Origin: Theocolax elegans | Lineage: Eukaryota > Arthropoda > Insecta > Hymenoptera > Cerocephalidae | Reading direction: 5' to 3' | Length of the DNA stretch: 64,000 nucleotides | NCBI GenBank assembly: GCA_026168455.1 | Contig: CM047425.1 | Span: forward strand, 85,439,580 to 85,503,579 | Position numbers and translations under genes: made by a program | Shown here: piece by piece, positions 24,852 to 38,374 of the stretch | Layout of the letters: each line of letters opens with the position of its first letter | Numbering within the stretch: position 1 is the stretch's first letter | The notes under the pieces: generated by a model | What the model was told of the DNA's origin: nothing | What the model saw: the letters and a program-made list of their open reading frames with translations, nothing else | Database searches by the model: none

Positions 24852-25599
24852 TAGGTTAATTGAATGAGACGTTGTTAGATATTTGCAGTTTCACGATTAT
24901 AAAAAAGATGTAACATAAATTACAGAGAGGATGTTAGTAAATTAATTAATATCTTTGATCAATTTAATTGATTATTTAATTTTTGTTTACACGTGTCAAC
25001 TAAATTCGTAGCTGATTTTATACGATCTTTAATTATTGAAACTTGTTACTTTCACTTTTGTACACAATTAATTTGCTTGAACAGTTATTTGCGAGTATAT
25101 ACCTTTTTATCAAATTTAGATGAATTTTTTAAAAATCTACTTAGAAATAAAAAAGATTAACACACACTCGTGCTATTATTTACAGATCGTTGTATATGTG
25201 TTTCCACGCGACATCTTCATTAATCGTAAAACGTAATTATATACTTTTATAAATATGGCAAAGCGGTTTTCTTCTTGTTTTACTGATATTTTCCTGTTTT
25301 ATTTAACATTAAATAGAAAACTAGCAATTGATACCTTCATTCGGAATTTCTAAACTTTTACGCATTATCATGTATAAATTTATTTTATTGCTATAATTGA
25401 TTCATAGTAGTCATTAAATTTTTAATTATCTATCCACAGCTTATTATCGTATCCCTTAATTTACTAACAAACGTAACATAAAAGGATCACTCAAAAAAAA
25501 AAAAATAATAAAAATTCTCTACAACCATATATCATATTGAAGTTAAATATACGCACGTCTTTAACATAATAAAATAAACGAAAGTAAAGTTCAATGTAA

Positions 25600-26244
25600 C
25601 GTTTAGTCTTGATAAAAATCGTACGAGGCGCACAGTAAACACGCAAAGGATTTTAAAATTGCGCGACTCCTCAAGAACAAGGTCAGAAGAAAGAAAAAAA
25701 AAGAGGGGAAAAAAGAAAGAAGGCGCAACCCATTAAAAGGTGAATCGCGTGCCGACTTATTCGCAAGAGGAAGAAGAAAAAAATAAAGAACCGTATTAAC
25801 GCACAAGGGCGTCCCGCAAGATTTAGCAAAATATGCACCTGCGCGTTTTACGAAGTAACCGAGGAGAACAAAAGAGCGGAAGACGCGAGAAAATGGATTG
25901 TCCCGCGGGGGCTGCAAATATAAAGAAGACAGTAAGGAAAGAAAGAGATAGAGATAGCGAATGTCGAGAGATATAAGTCAGAGAAGGAATATATATATAG
26001 CGCGAAATTGAATGAAGGAAGATGAAGAAGGAGAGGAAGAAGAAGAAGAAGAAGAAAAGGAGAAGGAGCAAGGAAGATAACCACAGGGGGAAACAGGTTT
26101 TTCTCGGAGAGGTGAGACGTCCGTGCAATCGCGTCCTTTGTACCGCGCACGTGTGTCGCATCGCTTGCGGTCACCCGATGAAGCCTATATAAGCGCGCGC
26201 GCAACAAAGCCAAAGGAAAGCCGGGTTATCTACACCGTGGCGTC
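25600..26244 (+). promoter_or_regulatory. purine-rich segment and TATA-type promoter candidate
   Basis: The plus strand is strongly purine-rich from about 25660 to 26110, with a (GAA)n run at 26035-26056. A canonical TATA box, TATATAAG, stands at 26186-26193, bordered by CC upstream and an alternating GC tract (GCGCGCGCGC) downstream, as in a core promoter. It predicts initiation near 26217-26222, although no initiator motif is obvious there. The overlapping minus-strand frames (25603-25917, 25823-26161, 25848-26213) are translations of the polypurine tract and are rejected. Confidence 0.4.
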
Positions 26245-26376
26245 GTGCTCCCTTTTTTCTTCGTTATTTCCCTCACATGCAGCACGCTGGAAAATGAGCA
26301 ATTAGAGCATCCTCAGGATATACCCGTCTGGTTTATTTGTTTATTTTTCTCAACTTTTCCTTTATTTTTTCGTTTA

Positions 26377-26712
26377 ATGCGAGAGAAAGCGCACGTGATG
26401 TTATGCGTTCAAATGGAAACGTTCCCGAGATCGTACTTCGGTATATTATATATACATATACGTGTACATAGTTATGGCAACTCTATACAATTTCAAGTTG
26501 AGTTTGGCTATAAGGATAAGAGGATCAACTTTCCTTTTCATATTCATGCTCGTTATTTTCCTGATTGTGGTGAAGGGTTTCTAGATTGTAGTTTTCATAC
26601 CTCTTTCAAGACAGATTTACTTTTTTATGAAAACGATAAAGAAAATACTTGGTTTTTATTACTTTGCATTTTCTATATTCCTCTTTTTTTTAAATTTCAG
26701 TTTAATGTGTAG
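26377..26712 (+). CDS. open frame downstream of the TATA box (111 codons), doubtful
   Basis: The frame is open from 26245 to 26712. The first real ATG is at 26377, giving a peptide that begins MREKAHVMLCVQMETF, has a mixed middle (EFGYKDKRINF, YFPDCGEGFLDCSF) and ends in a hydrophobic tail (LLLCIFYIPLFFKF). It starts about 160 bp after the predicted initiation site of the TATA promoter at 26186. The length is notable for such A/T-rich DNA, but I see no family motif or Kozak-quality start. It could be a young or lineage-specific gene, an exon, or chance. Confidence 0.2.
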   Translation: MREKAHVMLCVQMETFPRSYFGILYIHIRVHSYGNSIQFQVEFGYKDKRINFPFHIHARYFPDCGEGFLDCSFHTSFKTDLLFYENDKENTWFLLLCIFYIPLFFKFQFNV

Positions 26713-27029
26713 TGTGTAGTAAAACAGTTACCTTCCTGTATCTAGATTCCCATCATCTTTGTGAATTTTTCCATTACTTTCTCAGAAAATTACTCAGAAG
26801 TTTACACTAATTATTTTTATTAAATAAATATTGAGCTGTTTTATACAATTCTTCAAACTCGTTACAATTGCATTGTAACTTGCAAGCATAAGATGTACAT
26901 AAATAAATACATTAGGGGATTATTTTTCCGTAATTGTAAAAAGCTCTTCAACGATTGTTTGTATATATATTAATCATCAGTAACACCACATCATCAACAA
27001 GCATAAGAAAAGATAAAATTCTTATTAAT

Positions 27030-27590
27030 AGGAAATTATTCCGACCTCGCGTCGAACGAAAGAGACATTTGTCTCAATTTCACCGAGTAAATTATTATAG
27101 CGGAACATCTCGGATAACACTGTGTAGAACGCTTCATTCGCATTCCTCGCGAGCGTATATATATAATAAAAAGAAGCTCACGCACGAGCATTCCACAAAG
27201 TACAATTAAAAAGTCAAACGCACCCGCAATTAATATCTCTGTGAAATCGTGGAGTGATAATTACGAAAGCGTACGGGTTAACAGTTTTGGCATTGACAGT
27301 CTAGTGAGAATAAAAAAAATTGGACATCCGATCGACCCCACCACGAGTAGGAAAGATAACGTGGAAACGCTCCGGAAGAAGGGCAAAAATCCCGGCACCT
27401 ATACAGACTTCAGAAAAAGGGATGCGAGAGGAAGGGGAAAGCGAACTCGTTCTACCGGTTTCAGAACGGATTCCAGACGAATCCCACGACCACAAGATGC
27501 GGCACCCTATACACTCCCCGGTATTTAATTTCCGAGCGTCCGCTTTCTTTTGCGCGTGTGCGTTATGCATTGCTCAATGGTAAAGACGTA
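27030..27590. promoter_or_regulatory. CpG-rich island
   Basis: A CpG-rich block with a TATATATA run near 27157-27165. Three open frames cross it on both strands in different phases, which argues for composition rather than coding. Likely a promoter or enhancer; no start site can be fixed. Confidence 0.4.
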
Positions 27591-30500
27591 TGATGAAAAC
27601 ATCGCGTAGTTTCGCGTTAAAATCATTCTACACAATGAATTTCTCTACCTTTAATTCCAAGATTTCTTTAAAATGCGTAATTACGCGGGTTACGTGAGTT
27701 CATTTTATTATTGCATAATTTCGCTTTGAATCTTCAAGTTGTGTTACAAAATTACAAAGTATGAACTCGTTCGCAACTTTTAATAATCTAGGTATATATA
27801 TTTAAATTCGTGAACAACGGAAATTTAAACTATCTTATTTCAAAATATGCGTTAAAAAGTTTGCAAAAGAGTGGATAACTTTCGAAATTATTCGTTGTAT
27901 TAATTATTTTTAGATTAAAGATACTTTGAAGAGATTTAAAATTCAAAAATTTATGAAATATGACGTAAATTTGTTATTTGCTGCATAACATATCAAATTC
28001 GCATCTCCTCTTCTATATTATATCCTTATTCTAATGGATGTACGAAAGTAAAATGTGAATACGATACGATATGCTACAAGTAGTGAACCAGCTGCACCTT
28101 CTAAAATTCAAAATTCCGAAATTTCTATATTTATTTCGAAATTTTCAACTTTATAATATGAAAAAGCATTATGGTATAATATTTTATAGATAGATGCAAA
28201 TGCGTTATTAAGTGCTATACGTAAAGCTACAATTTATTTTTGTATACCCTACTAAAGGAACAGGAATAACTTATTTTAGTAACTTTTTTACTGAAAGTTC
28301 ATTTTTCGTAACTGTGAATGTAGTACAAAACTTTGCAGACTAATAATTGCTACAACGAATAAGCGCACATTTTATGTAAAATATGCTTTTCTCTGCTAAT
28401 TTAAAATTCCACTAATGCGTGTCAATAATTGTATCATATTCTATAACCTTTTTCTCTATTTCAAAATAAAAGTTACAATTAACAAATTTAGTTAATTATG
28501 AATTGTTTTTATTAACGGGAAACTAGAATTAGCAATCAATCATGACATTCATATTAAATAAAAATTTTATGAAATGTTGCAGATTAACTTACGTATAGTA
28601 ATGAATTGGGTAGATTAAAGACTTCTGTAACTAACCTATAAAAAAGAGAAAAATATGTTAATTATAGTAATGAAATAAGATGAGTGTAAAGAGTTAAAAA
28701 AGTACAATCAATCCATTTTGCCCTTAGACAAAAAGATGTGATGGATATTTTTCAATTCAATTTAACTGTACCGTTGAAAGTCATACTTATAATGTAAGGC
28801 GATTTAAACATTTAAAACGGTAAAATGTGTGTTAGAGAGCCATAGACCAAGATTGCACTTGACTGTTCATATATATCTAAGCGAGTTATGTCGAGTGCAT
28901 TCTTAACTACGTTAATTATTATTATTCACAATGTAGGTAACACCGTAGATGTGGATATCATAAAACAGTCAGAGCAGAAACAGTTTTTACGACAGTAGTC
29001 TCCTTGCCTTCTTATTTTTTTTTCATAAAGTGACTAAGTAGATTTTTTACCCAAAATTAGAGTAAGTATTAAGTTACATAAACGAATAAAATAATAATGA
29101 TATTACATAATATAATACATGAATTTTGTTATAGCTACTATATAAAATTATTATATGAAAATTATTTAAAAATAATACGTTTAACCACATGCTGTATATA
29201 AACAGTACTGTATTTTGAATATAATAAATTCACAAAGATAGAAAATAAGAAATTTGTCTAAATGATACGATCTAAATTGCGTTTATAGAAACTTTTACCA
29301 AGTTTAGTAGTTTCATTTCATGATAGCCTGATTTCCCGTTGAACTGGTTAAATCATGACAGTTTTATCGTAAAACAAGAGACCTAACTAAGATCGCATGA
29401 CAGATGTGCACGAGACAAACTTGATGTGTATATATCTCAGGATATTAAATTTGAAATTTCAATAACTAGTTTCAATTAAATTTCGCGTACTTTAAAATCT
29501 ACATGTAATATTAGATATATTAAAATAAATTTTTTAATTAAAAAACAAAACGCAGTTATATAAATTTTAGTAAATTGTACATATACACGTCAATACAATT
29601 CACGAAGTATATAAATATTTGTTTAATTAATTGCAAGAAATACTATTCGATATGATTTTCAATTACAAACCAAAACAAAACAATGTGGTTTTTATGTATA
29701 GTTTTTTTCAAACAATTCGATATGCGTGAACGACCGATTCTCGATTTTTTAATAATTACTTTTTCTATTAGCTTTAATTGTTTATAATTTCGATCAGACA
29801 GGGGATACAAATACTAACTTTTTATTAGACACATAAAATACGATTTTTTATAGATAATAGAAAAAATTGACTATTCCACGAAGAGATTGTAACATTCCAA
29901 AACTAAATTGAAACAGTCATGGTTATTGTTTTCGAATTGTAAGTTATTAAAATTTTTTGAGATAAAAAACGAAGAGAAAACAAAAAGCAAATTTGGAATA
30001 AGAAAGCGATTAACATTTTTTATGCATTCACACGCGCAACGCATCTAAACCGCACTCTACACGCGCGGCGAAGAATGTTAATCACGCAATAAATATTTCG
30101 CAACGTAAAAAAATATATATACGAAGCATTTAAATATTTTCGAAGCACCCATTGGTGCAAATGTACGATAGAACATAAATGTACCATCTACGCTCATTCA
30201 GGTTTTGCTTGTATTATTTTTCTCTCGTTTGCTTTATCGGGTAATGAAGGCACTCGAAACATCTTTTCGCTGGAGTATTACCTTTCGACTTTCACCCAGG
30301 GTTCGTTTACAACAAAATTGCCAGTTTCTTTTTCTCTTATCGTCACTTTAACGGGAAGGAAATTGGAAAACGCTCGGAGGGTTGGCTTGTTTTCCAACGC
30401 CCTCATTTTACCAAACGTTGTTTCACGCGATCGTGCTATTACATATTTTTTATAATTCTTTTCCTTTAAAAAGGATTTTTTTGACATAAATGGTTGCTAC

Positions 30501-32651
30501 ACTATATATAGTATACTCGAATCTCGGTTTTAGTTCCTTAATAGTTCTAGACTACGATTCAATTTTGTTCGATCAGAGTAGAATATAAAATAAATGTTGA
30601 ATATTTTAAGGATAATTACTGTGAACTATTTTATTAAATAGAACGTAAAAATGCGCAAATTACAATATTTTTCTTACTTACCTAAGAAAAAATATCTTTC
30701 AATGTATACATCTGCAAGATTACAAAATTTTCTTCAATTTATCTGTAAATATTGTTAGACTAAAAATGTAATTGAAAAATATTTATTAATTAATAAATTT
30801 AATATTTTATAAAATCGTTTAAGTAACTGAGTTTTTTTGTAAAGAAAAAAGTTGGTAATTAATTTGATCACGTAAATATATTGACACCAAAATAAATTCT
30901 TCACCAAAGATATTTAATATTTTAAAACAAATATTCAGAAATACTTTGGAAAGAAGACATTATAAAGACAAACTTTTAAATGAATAAATACATTGGACCG
31001 CGATAAGCAAAATTTGTGTTTCGCTTATTTTCACATTTTTTTACGTATATATAATGTATAAATACTTTGTTTAAAGAAATTAATTCCATATCTATTTACT
31101 CAAAAGAAATATATCACTCATTATAAGTAAAATAAATTTTTAAAGACTAATTAAATGTAGATAAAAATGTTTGAGTTTGAACATTACTCATTTATCATTC
31201 GAAAAATTCTATCTTCATTTTAATTACTTGTTTTTTTGCTGTATAAAATTACCTGTATGTTATTTTGTAAAATTGAATTCTCTTATTGAGATAAAAAAAA
31301 AGAAATAACAATAACTGTATGCATGATTACAGTAAGACACACATATACTGTTTTATTATGCGATTTTCGCTGACGAAAAATTAATTTTACTTCTTGTTAG
31401 TTATCGTTACACGAAAAACTTATTTTATTGCGCATTCGGTGACGCAAGATGTACACTTCGAGGCAGCAAATTATACGTAATTTTATTGCACAACAATATC
31501 ATGTAGTTCTAACTTATGATTATGATCTTCATGAGGTTTTGTTTGTTACGCATAAAAAAGTCGTGTTGCAAGTTCATTAACTTATCAACCAAAGGCAAAT
31601 GAAAACAAATCGCTGTTAAAGCAAACGTCATATATATACGCACATTTAAATTTTTCTTCATCAATCACTTTGTAGTCGTATTTTCTTATTTTGTCAAACA
31701 TTATACCCGTTGCATATACACATAATTATATATTCATCATTATTAGGTATAAATATAATACACTGAATTTTTACAAGTTTAATATTTTTTTCCCTGAAAC
31801 AGATATTATTACGTAAATAAGTTTTTTAAAACAAGGAATATTCTCGTATCGTACTACGACAAATTTTTCAAAACTATCAATTTATCATCGAAACTCTTCA
31901 ATTTAAATCGTGTATACCTATTTTATGATGCAGTACGAAATCTATAATTCACAATATTTTGTTATAAAACGCCTACTCATTTTACAGCATTGGACAAAAA
32001 AATAAAGGAACGAAGAGTTTACCAGCGAGTGAGCTGTGCGGTGTATGTACAACCTCGAACCACCGACAAGCATAATTTTCTGTAACAAGTACTATCGAGG
32101 ATCGTATAATGATTAGAATCTCGTACAGCTTTGAAAGTTAAAATTTTCTTTGTAAGCGGCAGCGTAACGAGAACGCACTGAAAAATCAATTCTTCTTATT
32201 TTCTCTCTCTCTTCTACTTTCTGAATTTGCTTCTATATAATATATCTACTCTGCATTTACTGATTCATGCGTCATCGTCATTCATCATTCGAATGATGCG
32301 CGTGTATTTTGTATCGCATACGTGTATATTTATAGTGTATCAGTGTATCACTGCATTTTAACTTAGTTCTTCTTTACGTTTCATTTTCCTTTCATCTTTC
32401 ACTTTCACGCTGACTGTATATACGTTCGATTTGAACATGGATGAGTAAATACACTAAATTGTTACACGGATGTAAATGTTTCTAATGTATTATATAATTA
32501 TTAGCTTTGACAGTTCTGCGCATCGCTTTTATTTTTTATTGGAAAATCAAATGAAATTGGTTTGCATTTGGTAAATAGATCGACTAAAATAAGGTTTCAC
32601 GAAAATTGTATTTAAGTTATAAAATACAATTGTTGTTAAATATTAATTAAG
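27591..32651. other. A/T-rich DNA, no gene recognised
   Basis: Long A/T-rich stretch. Slightly G+C-richer patches lie at about 30020-30110, 30230-30440 and 32000-32200. The minus-strand frame 30278-30487 has no motif. A segment at 31983-32012 (TACAGCATTGGACAAAA) resembles the terminus of a Tc1-like transposon, but no partner terminus was found. Confidence 0.4.
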
Positions 32652-32665
32652 ATATCTAGTATTGT

Positions 32666-33114
32666 GAGCCGCGGTGGCTCATGGGTAGAGCTCCCGACTC
32701 TCACACCGAGGGTCGTGGGTTCGATCCCAGACGTGTACCTCTGAAAATTTTTTCATGTGCATTTTTCGAACACCGCGACTCAGTGGCTCGGCGTGTCACT
32801 ATAATGTGACGCCAGTTCAGGTGCGCGTGCGTTTCGTGCATTTTTCAGTGCATCAGAGGCACGGGCATCTGAACTATAGGGAACGTTAGGGACGCGAAGA
32901 TGTAAAGAGGATCGCGGTGGTACCATCGGGAGGACAGGAAACTGTAATTATTAGACTAATTACAGTGACCGATGATATCTTCCGATGGACACAAGCACCA
33001 CTGTTTCAACTACATGTGCTTTGTTCACAGACACACCGTTCACCTCCGTCGCTGATTAGCCCTGGCAGCATAAATAGAGCGACGTTAAATAACATAAAAA
33101 AAAAAAAAAAAAAA
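32666..33114 (+). mobile_element. tRNA-derived SINE with A-tail and 14-bp target-site duplication
   Basis: A 449-bp insertion is bounded by a perfect 14-bp duplication, ATATCTAGTATTGT, at 32652-32665 and 33115-33128. It ends in a run of about 20 A (33096-33115, partly shared with the duplication). The head is tRNA-like: an A-box-like TGGCTCATGGG at about 32675-32685 and a perfect B box, GGTTCGATCCC, at 32718-32728. GGGTCGTGGGTTCGA resembles tRNA-Lys, from which many insect SINEs derive. The body carries hairpins (GTCAC/GTGAC and CTGTAATT/AATTACAG). The perfect duplication and intact tail indicate a recent insertion by LINE machinery supplied elsewhere. Runs of T at 32748-32753 and about 32762 lie inside it and might stop Pol III early. 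The frame 32917-33159 is not a gene. Confidence 0.92.
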
Positions 33115-33128
33115 ATATCTAGTATTGT

Positions 33129-35630
33129 ATTGTTTAAAAGATATGAAGAAATCAATTAAAGATGAAAATCGTTAATTATATTTATTATTGTATCACATTA
33201 CATTAGTCTGTTCGAAATTGTCTTTATTTCTATTGTTCATTGGATACATTTGACACATCTATATATAGGCGTCGATGAACGTGACAATTGTTTTAAAATA
33301 AAAACCTGTCTGTAGCGATAACGTTTAATTTCGAAGCAAAATTATTATGCGAGACAAAAAATATAAAAATCAATTTGTTTTCTTTTTCAATTGATGACTA
33401 TTGTGCTGTATCAGTAATACGTACAATTTCTACCAATAAACAACAGTTACGATAGTTGCTTGAATACTTGCTTTAATTAAATATTAAATTCTAAATAATA
33501 ACATTCATAATTTTACTATTTACACTATGCAAGTTTTATTTATAAATTCATAAATATTATATTTAATAAATTTTAAAGTTTTAGTAATGTGCATGGAATT
33601 CTTCCAACGCTTGCGTAAATTGGCAATTCAGATAACTAAAGGTCAACGTATTTCATCGTTATCATGCTGATATGATTAAAAACAAGAGTATAAGCAGTAA
33701 TTTAGAATAAATACATATCACATTTAAATTCCCATGTTAATGTTTGTTAATGACAATGGATCGCATGAATGACAGTAAAGATAAATGAATAAGAGTAACT
33801 GCTTAATTAATTAAAATCATAAATAATTTAAATAGATAATAAATTATTTTCATAAATAATTAATGTCAAAAAGTACAGATCAAGCTTATACAATCAAGTT
33901 TATAATGAAATTCGTCTACATTTTCAAATAAATGCAGTGTCGTATTTAAATTTAGTCAATCTTCGTCAAGGAATGTCCTATAAAGTAAAATCGCCATTAA
34001 TTAAAAAGTAAATATACGTAGCTCAACGTTTAATTGATAACCACTATTTCACGACATTTTTCTTGTTTTTTTTTATTTATCTGACGAGCAATGTTCTCTT
34101 TGTATTCGGTCAAAAGCGCATATACGCGTATACACAAATACCACATTCGCTATTCTTTTACGCTCAAATTCCCCATTCGCTAAGCTGCGCCTAGCTTTTA
34201 GAAAGGCATCACGGCCACAAGGTGGATGTACCGCTTTGCCCTGATGTACCTTTTACGTAGCGAAATATCCAAATGAATAGTTGCCAATCCACTGCATATC
34301 GAAAGGATCAAAGAGATAATAATACGAGGTAAGGTGTGAAACTATATTTGCTTAATAGCTCGTAATTTCATCTTGATTAGTTTGTAAATATCGGGTTATT
34401 ATATATACCTTTGGCAAGAGGAAATTTAAAATTAATTAAAGGACTACACCTAGCTTGTTCGACTTATCGACTTTAAATTAATATGATTTCCTTTACTAGC
34501 CTTTGTTTTCTGATTGTTCGTGTAATGCTTACTAATCTTTTAAGCGTAACCGATAATTACGTTTGAAAAAAAGTTCGTTCACAATGTCCTATTTTATCGA
34601 TTAGTTAGCTTGAAACCTGTAATTGCGAGAACTCTCTCTCTATTTCGATTCAACTATGTGAAAATTAAGATATTAGAAAATTAGCTACATAAGCATATTT
34701 ATAAATTTTGTTGAAACAATTTGTAAAATACGTACTGTAAAACAATAGTTTTAAATAAATTTTGTATAACCTTTGTAAAATATTATTTAAATTATTAATT
34801 TACAAAAACTCCATATAAAATATATTGATTTTATAAAACTTTAAATATTTTGAAAGTTCTAGAAAGCTTTTGTTTAGAGTAATAAAATTATTGTATAAAA
34901 ACAATATTATGAAATTTAAAAGAAATAAAGTGAATATTTTCATTTTTTTAAAAATGTACGTTTCACGTTAAGCTCTTGATAAAGCCGACAAGACCTTTGA
35001 ATTATTTTATCGTCAATGAAAAAATGATTCAAAGCGCTCGTCGTATATTCAAAAACTATTTATAATTATTTCAATTTAATTGTGCACTATAAAATATTCA
35101 GGAAATTAATATAAAGTACGTCAAATGTATTTTACCATATATATATTTTGCTGCGCACGAAAAAAGAATTTTTCTTTAAAGCTTTACGAAATATTTTCTT
35201 GTACGAAACTGTGTATAAAGTCACGATCGTAAAATTCAACGTACAATTTTTCAAAAGTTATAAGTAAATTTTCTACGTTCTAATATTTTTAACCTGTTAT
35301 ATCTTTATATTTAGAACTTATTTAACTTTTAGAAATTTTAAATTGAATTTTCGTAAAATCATCGAGTTGGGCTGAATAACATATTTTAATATAAATAAAA
35401 TATGAAACTCAAATAATTTAAAAAAGAAACAGGAAAATGATAAAATTAATTTATTGTAAAAAATGAAATTCAGTGTACACGTTAGCATCTTCTCTCTTAT
35501 AACAACGGTATCACTATAGCATTTTAAATAAATTAGGCTCAAAATTAAGAAAAATTTTACATATAATCTAACATATAAAATAATGCTTTGTCAGTATTTA
35601 ATATGTTATTAATTATTGATATCATGAAAA
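33129..35630. other. A/T-rich DNA with a small island at 34080-34300
   Basis: A/T-rich and without genes, apart from a compact G+C-richer island at about 34080-34300 that includes a CTCF-like motif. The frame 35318-35542 on the minus strand is A/T-driven and is rejected. Confidence 0.4.
34215..34228 (+). promoter_or_regulatory. CTCF-like insulator motif
   Basis: CCACAAGGTGGATG matches the well-known CTCF core CCACNAGGTGGCAG at all but two positions. It lies in a small isolated G+C-richer island in A/T-rich DNA. A single motif match is weak evidence; binding is not shown. Confidence 0.3.
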
Positions 35631-35639
35631 TAAATATGC

Positions 35640-36180
35640 GAAAATATGTACAGAGACGCAAAATCGTTTGTTGCACATTCGTATATCGTTTCATTTACAC
35701 TATATAAATCTAAACGCGAAGGGACGACCGCCACTATCATATATATATATATATATAGGTGGTAAAAAAATAATACACTGGGTACAGCTCTCTTCAACAT
35801 CGTGCATTCGCGTGTATTTTCCTCGATATATCAAAACAAGATTCTCGATAGCTGTTCCGGTCAAAATATCTCGTGTCGACGAGTAGCAGGGCTATAGAAC
35901 ATCGTCACCCAGCGTAACGGTATATATATCGCCTTAGCACGCAGACCGCGCAAGCGTATTTTTTTTGTGTATATACCTCTTGATCGAGTGTACGAATTTC
36001 CATCCGGTCGAAATGTAAATTTCGTGACGTAGGATGCGTAACCGGTTATGCTGCTCGTGAAAACGGAGCCTTCGTCGGGTGTATACCGTAACGCCTCGAT
36101 AATGCGAATCCGAACACGTTCACGAAAACAAACACGGGAATCACAGCTGTCGTAACTCTTCGATTGCACATACTTTTTTT
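35640..36180. promoter_or_regulatory. CpG-rich island with (TA)n and TATATATA runs
   Basis: A CpG-rich block beginning beside an (AT)n run at 35739-35757. A TATATATA tract near 35920 is followed by CGCCTTAGCACGCAGACCG, a possible core-promoter arrangement. Open frames on both strands (35668-35886 plus; 35861-36169 minus) show no motif. Probably regulatory. Confidence 0.35.
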
Positions 36181-38340
36181 GCTCATGATCGAGCTGGAAT
36201 TGCTTTTTTTTAAATAATGCTCGATATTTTTTAAACGTGTGCGATGGAAATGGGCAGTTTTGAAAAATTTGGTGCTCTCTTGTTAAATTGTTTGTAGCAC
36301 GTTCAATTTTTCAAAATCAATTTTACTTTCCGAAAACGATATGCGTACGTATTTTTTAAATAATAATTCTCTCACAGTACTTGTTTCATCAATATATACG
36401 TTCATGTTCAAATTTTATACATGACTATATGAATAATGCATACAAATATAAATGGACGATTTTACATTAGAAGCGGTTGTATGACTTTCTCTTTTTGAAT
36501 GACTTTGCAAAGAAATTTGTAAGAGACATCGAAATTTATAAATGTGTTTAACAATTTCACTTAATAATATACATATTAGTTTATTTTAAGATTAAGTATA
36601 CTTTATATTAGATGCAATAATTTAATTGAAAGAAGTAGAGATTGTATTTATTCAATTTTTTTTCCTATAACATACATCAGTAAAATTAATCAAATCAAAT
36701 GTAATATTTTGTTTTACGTGTCGATTAAATGCTTTTTTAACTTATATTTATCTATACATCAATTTGTTGCGTTAATATTTACTTTACTTCAGAGGATGAC
36801 TTATAATTTTTGCTAATAAGTTATTATTAGGTCACTATTCACTTATTTAAATCTGAAGAACATATTACAATAATAAAGAAACGTGATTCACGTAGCCATA
36901 AGTCGCGAATTATGAAAATGTACCAAAGTTTTGAACTGCTAAACAAATTATTTTCCGTTGTATTTTTTTAAACTGAAAACCTATTATTTACATTAACTCT
37001 TTCGCAAGTAAAATCTCGTTAAATTACATAGGATAGTTATAAAAATAAAAAATTATTTAAATAACAAGCCGCGCGGTGAATAATTTTTTTATTTGTATAT
37101 AGTTCCGAAGGAAACGATTACACACGCATTCTTGAAAATGCGTGTATTATTTCCGAGAAAAGATATAATTGAAGCAAAAAATTCTTCCGGTATATTGGTT
37201 GGTTACGTAAATATATATGAACGTAATTTATTGAAGCAGTATCTATTCTTTATCATTTTAAAATAAGTAATAGAAGGAAGCGGATATAACTTTTCAGTTG
37301 AATTCTTTAATTATTTTGGTTCCGCATTTTTTGCGTTAGTTTGACAAATTAATCGATAAAAGGTAGTAAAGGATGTAGCTTGCAGCGGGACTAAACTATT
37401 ATTACTGTTCGATATCCACGCGTGTCGTCCCATGTAAAGACAAAGTTATGTATATTGTGAGAATTGTATTCAATTTCTAAAATTAACTTGGTTCTATATT
37501 TGTGATAAATTGTGCTAAAATACGTCGAAAATGTAAAACTAACGATAAAAAAAATGTATTATTAATATAAATATTACAAAACTTTAACGTTGATATTCTT
37601 GGCAGGTAAAACAAGGTGAGAACGATTATGAAAAAAAGTTATAAATCCTCTCTTGCGTGGATTACATTCCCTAAAGCTAAAACTTTATAATTGATGGTAC
37701 AATGCGAGTTGGGGGACAGTTGCAACGTGTCAACACCGGAGGTTAATGTAATCGTCGGGACATTTGCTGTAACATCATCTACATAAAGTAGACGCGTTAA
37801 GGGTAGACACTTAACAAAGGTAAATAAAGATATAAATATATAAATTCGTCAGGGATCGATATACGTGATCCAATTGAAGAAGCAATAACTTACAATGAAC
37901 GTTTAAACGAACCCGTGACGTACACAAACAGTTTAAATAATTTAAAATCCGAAGAAGAAGGCAAATATATTGAGAATGCTTAAAATAAAGGAACCTCGAA
38001 ACCCAGAAAATCGAAATAATTCAAGCTGTCCTGTATAGCACGCGTGCCTAACATCCTATTCTCCGAGTCGTATAAATTTTTAATAGAAAGCATATACTTA
38101 TATATTGTACACCTATATACGGTAGTCATGTATAACCTTTTGTTTTTGCGTGATTTATAACCTAGGAAAAAAAAGGTACAGAAAAAGAAAAGGATGAAAA
38201 GGAGCTCGCGCGGCGCAGAATCGTAAAATTTGAGTTGCGCGCAGTAACATTCCAAGAACTTGAAATTGCGTATGCATCATCGCGGTTACCAGCAAGACTC
38301 GACTGTATGGAATAAATTAACGAGAGGGAATTAGAGTTGG
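36181..38340. other. A/T-rich DNA with minor G+C-richer patches, no gene seen
   Basis: Patches at about 37370-37440 and 37690-37810 are less A/T-rich, with short splice-like motifs (GGCAGGTAAAA and AAGGTGAG near 37602-37618) but no convincing open exon between them. The minus-strand frame 37980-38255 has no motif. Confidence 0.35.
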
Positions 38341-38374
38341 CGCACCTGTTAGCGGTTATAAGGTGAGCATAATC

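Noticed and set aside
25603..26213. three minus-strand open frames rich in Phe/Leu/Ser
   Set aside because: They are translations of the polypurine/polypyrimidine tract; overlapping frames give equally low-complexity peptides.
30278..30487. 69-codon minus-strand Lys-rich frame
   Set aside because: No motif, no splice or promoter context, and mixed-composition non-coding surroundings.
31983..32012. Tc1-like terminal inverted repeat (CAGCATTGGACAAAA...)
   Set aside because: No inverted partner or TA duplication could be found nearby, so a transposon cannot be supported.
32666..32740. a functional tRNA gene
   Set aside because: The A and B boxes are present, but the acceptor and anticodon stems do not pair properly, and the unit continues into a SINE body with A-tail and target duplication.
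32917..33159. 80-codon plus-strand frame
   Set aside because: It lies inside the SINE and runs through its A-tail.
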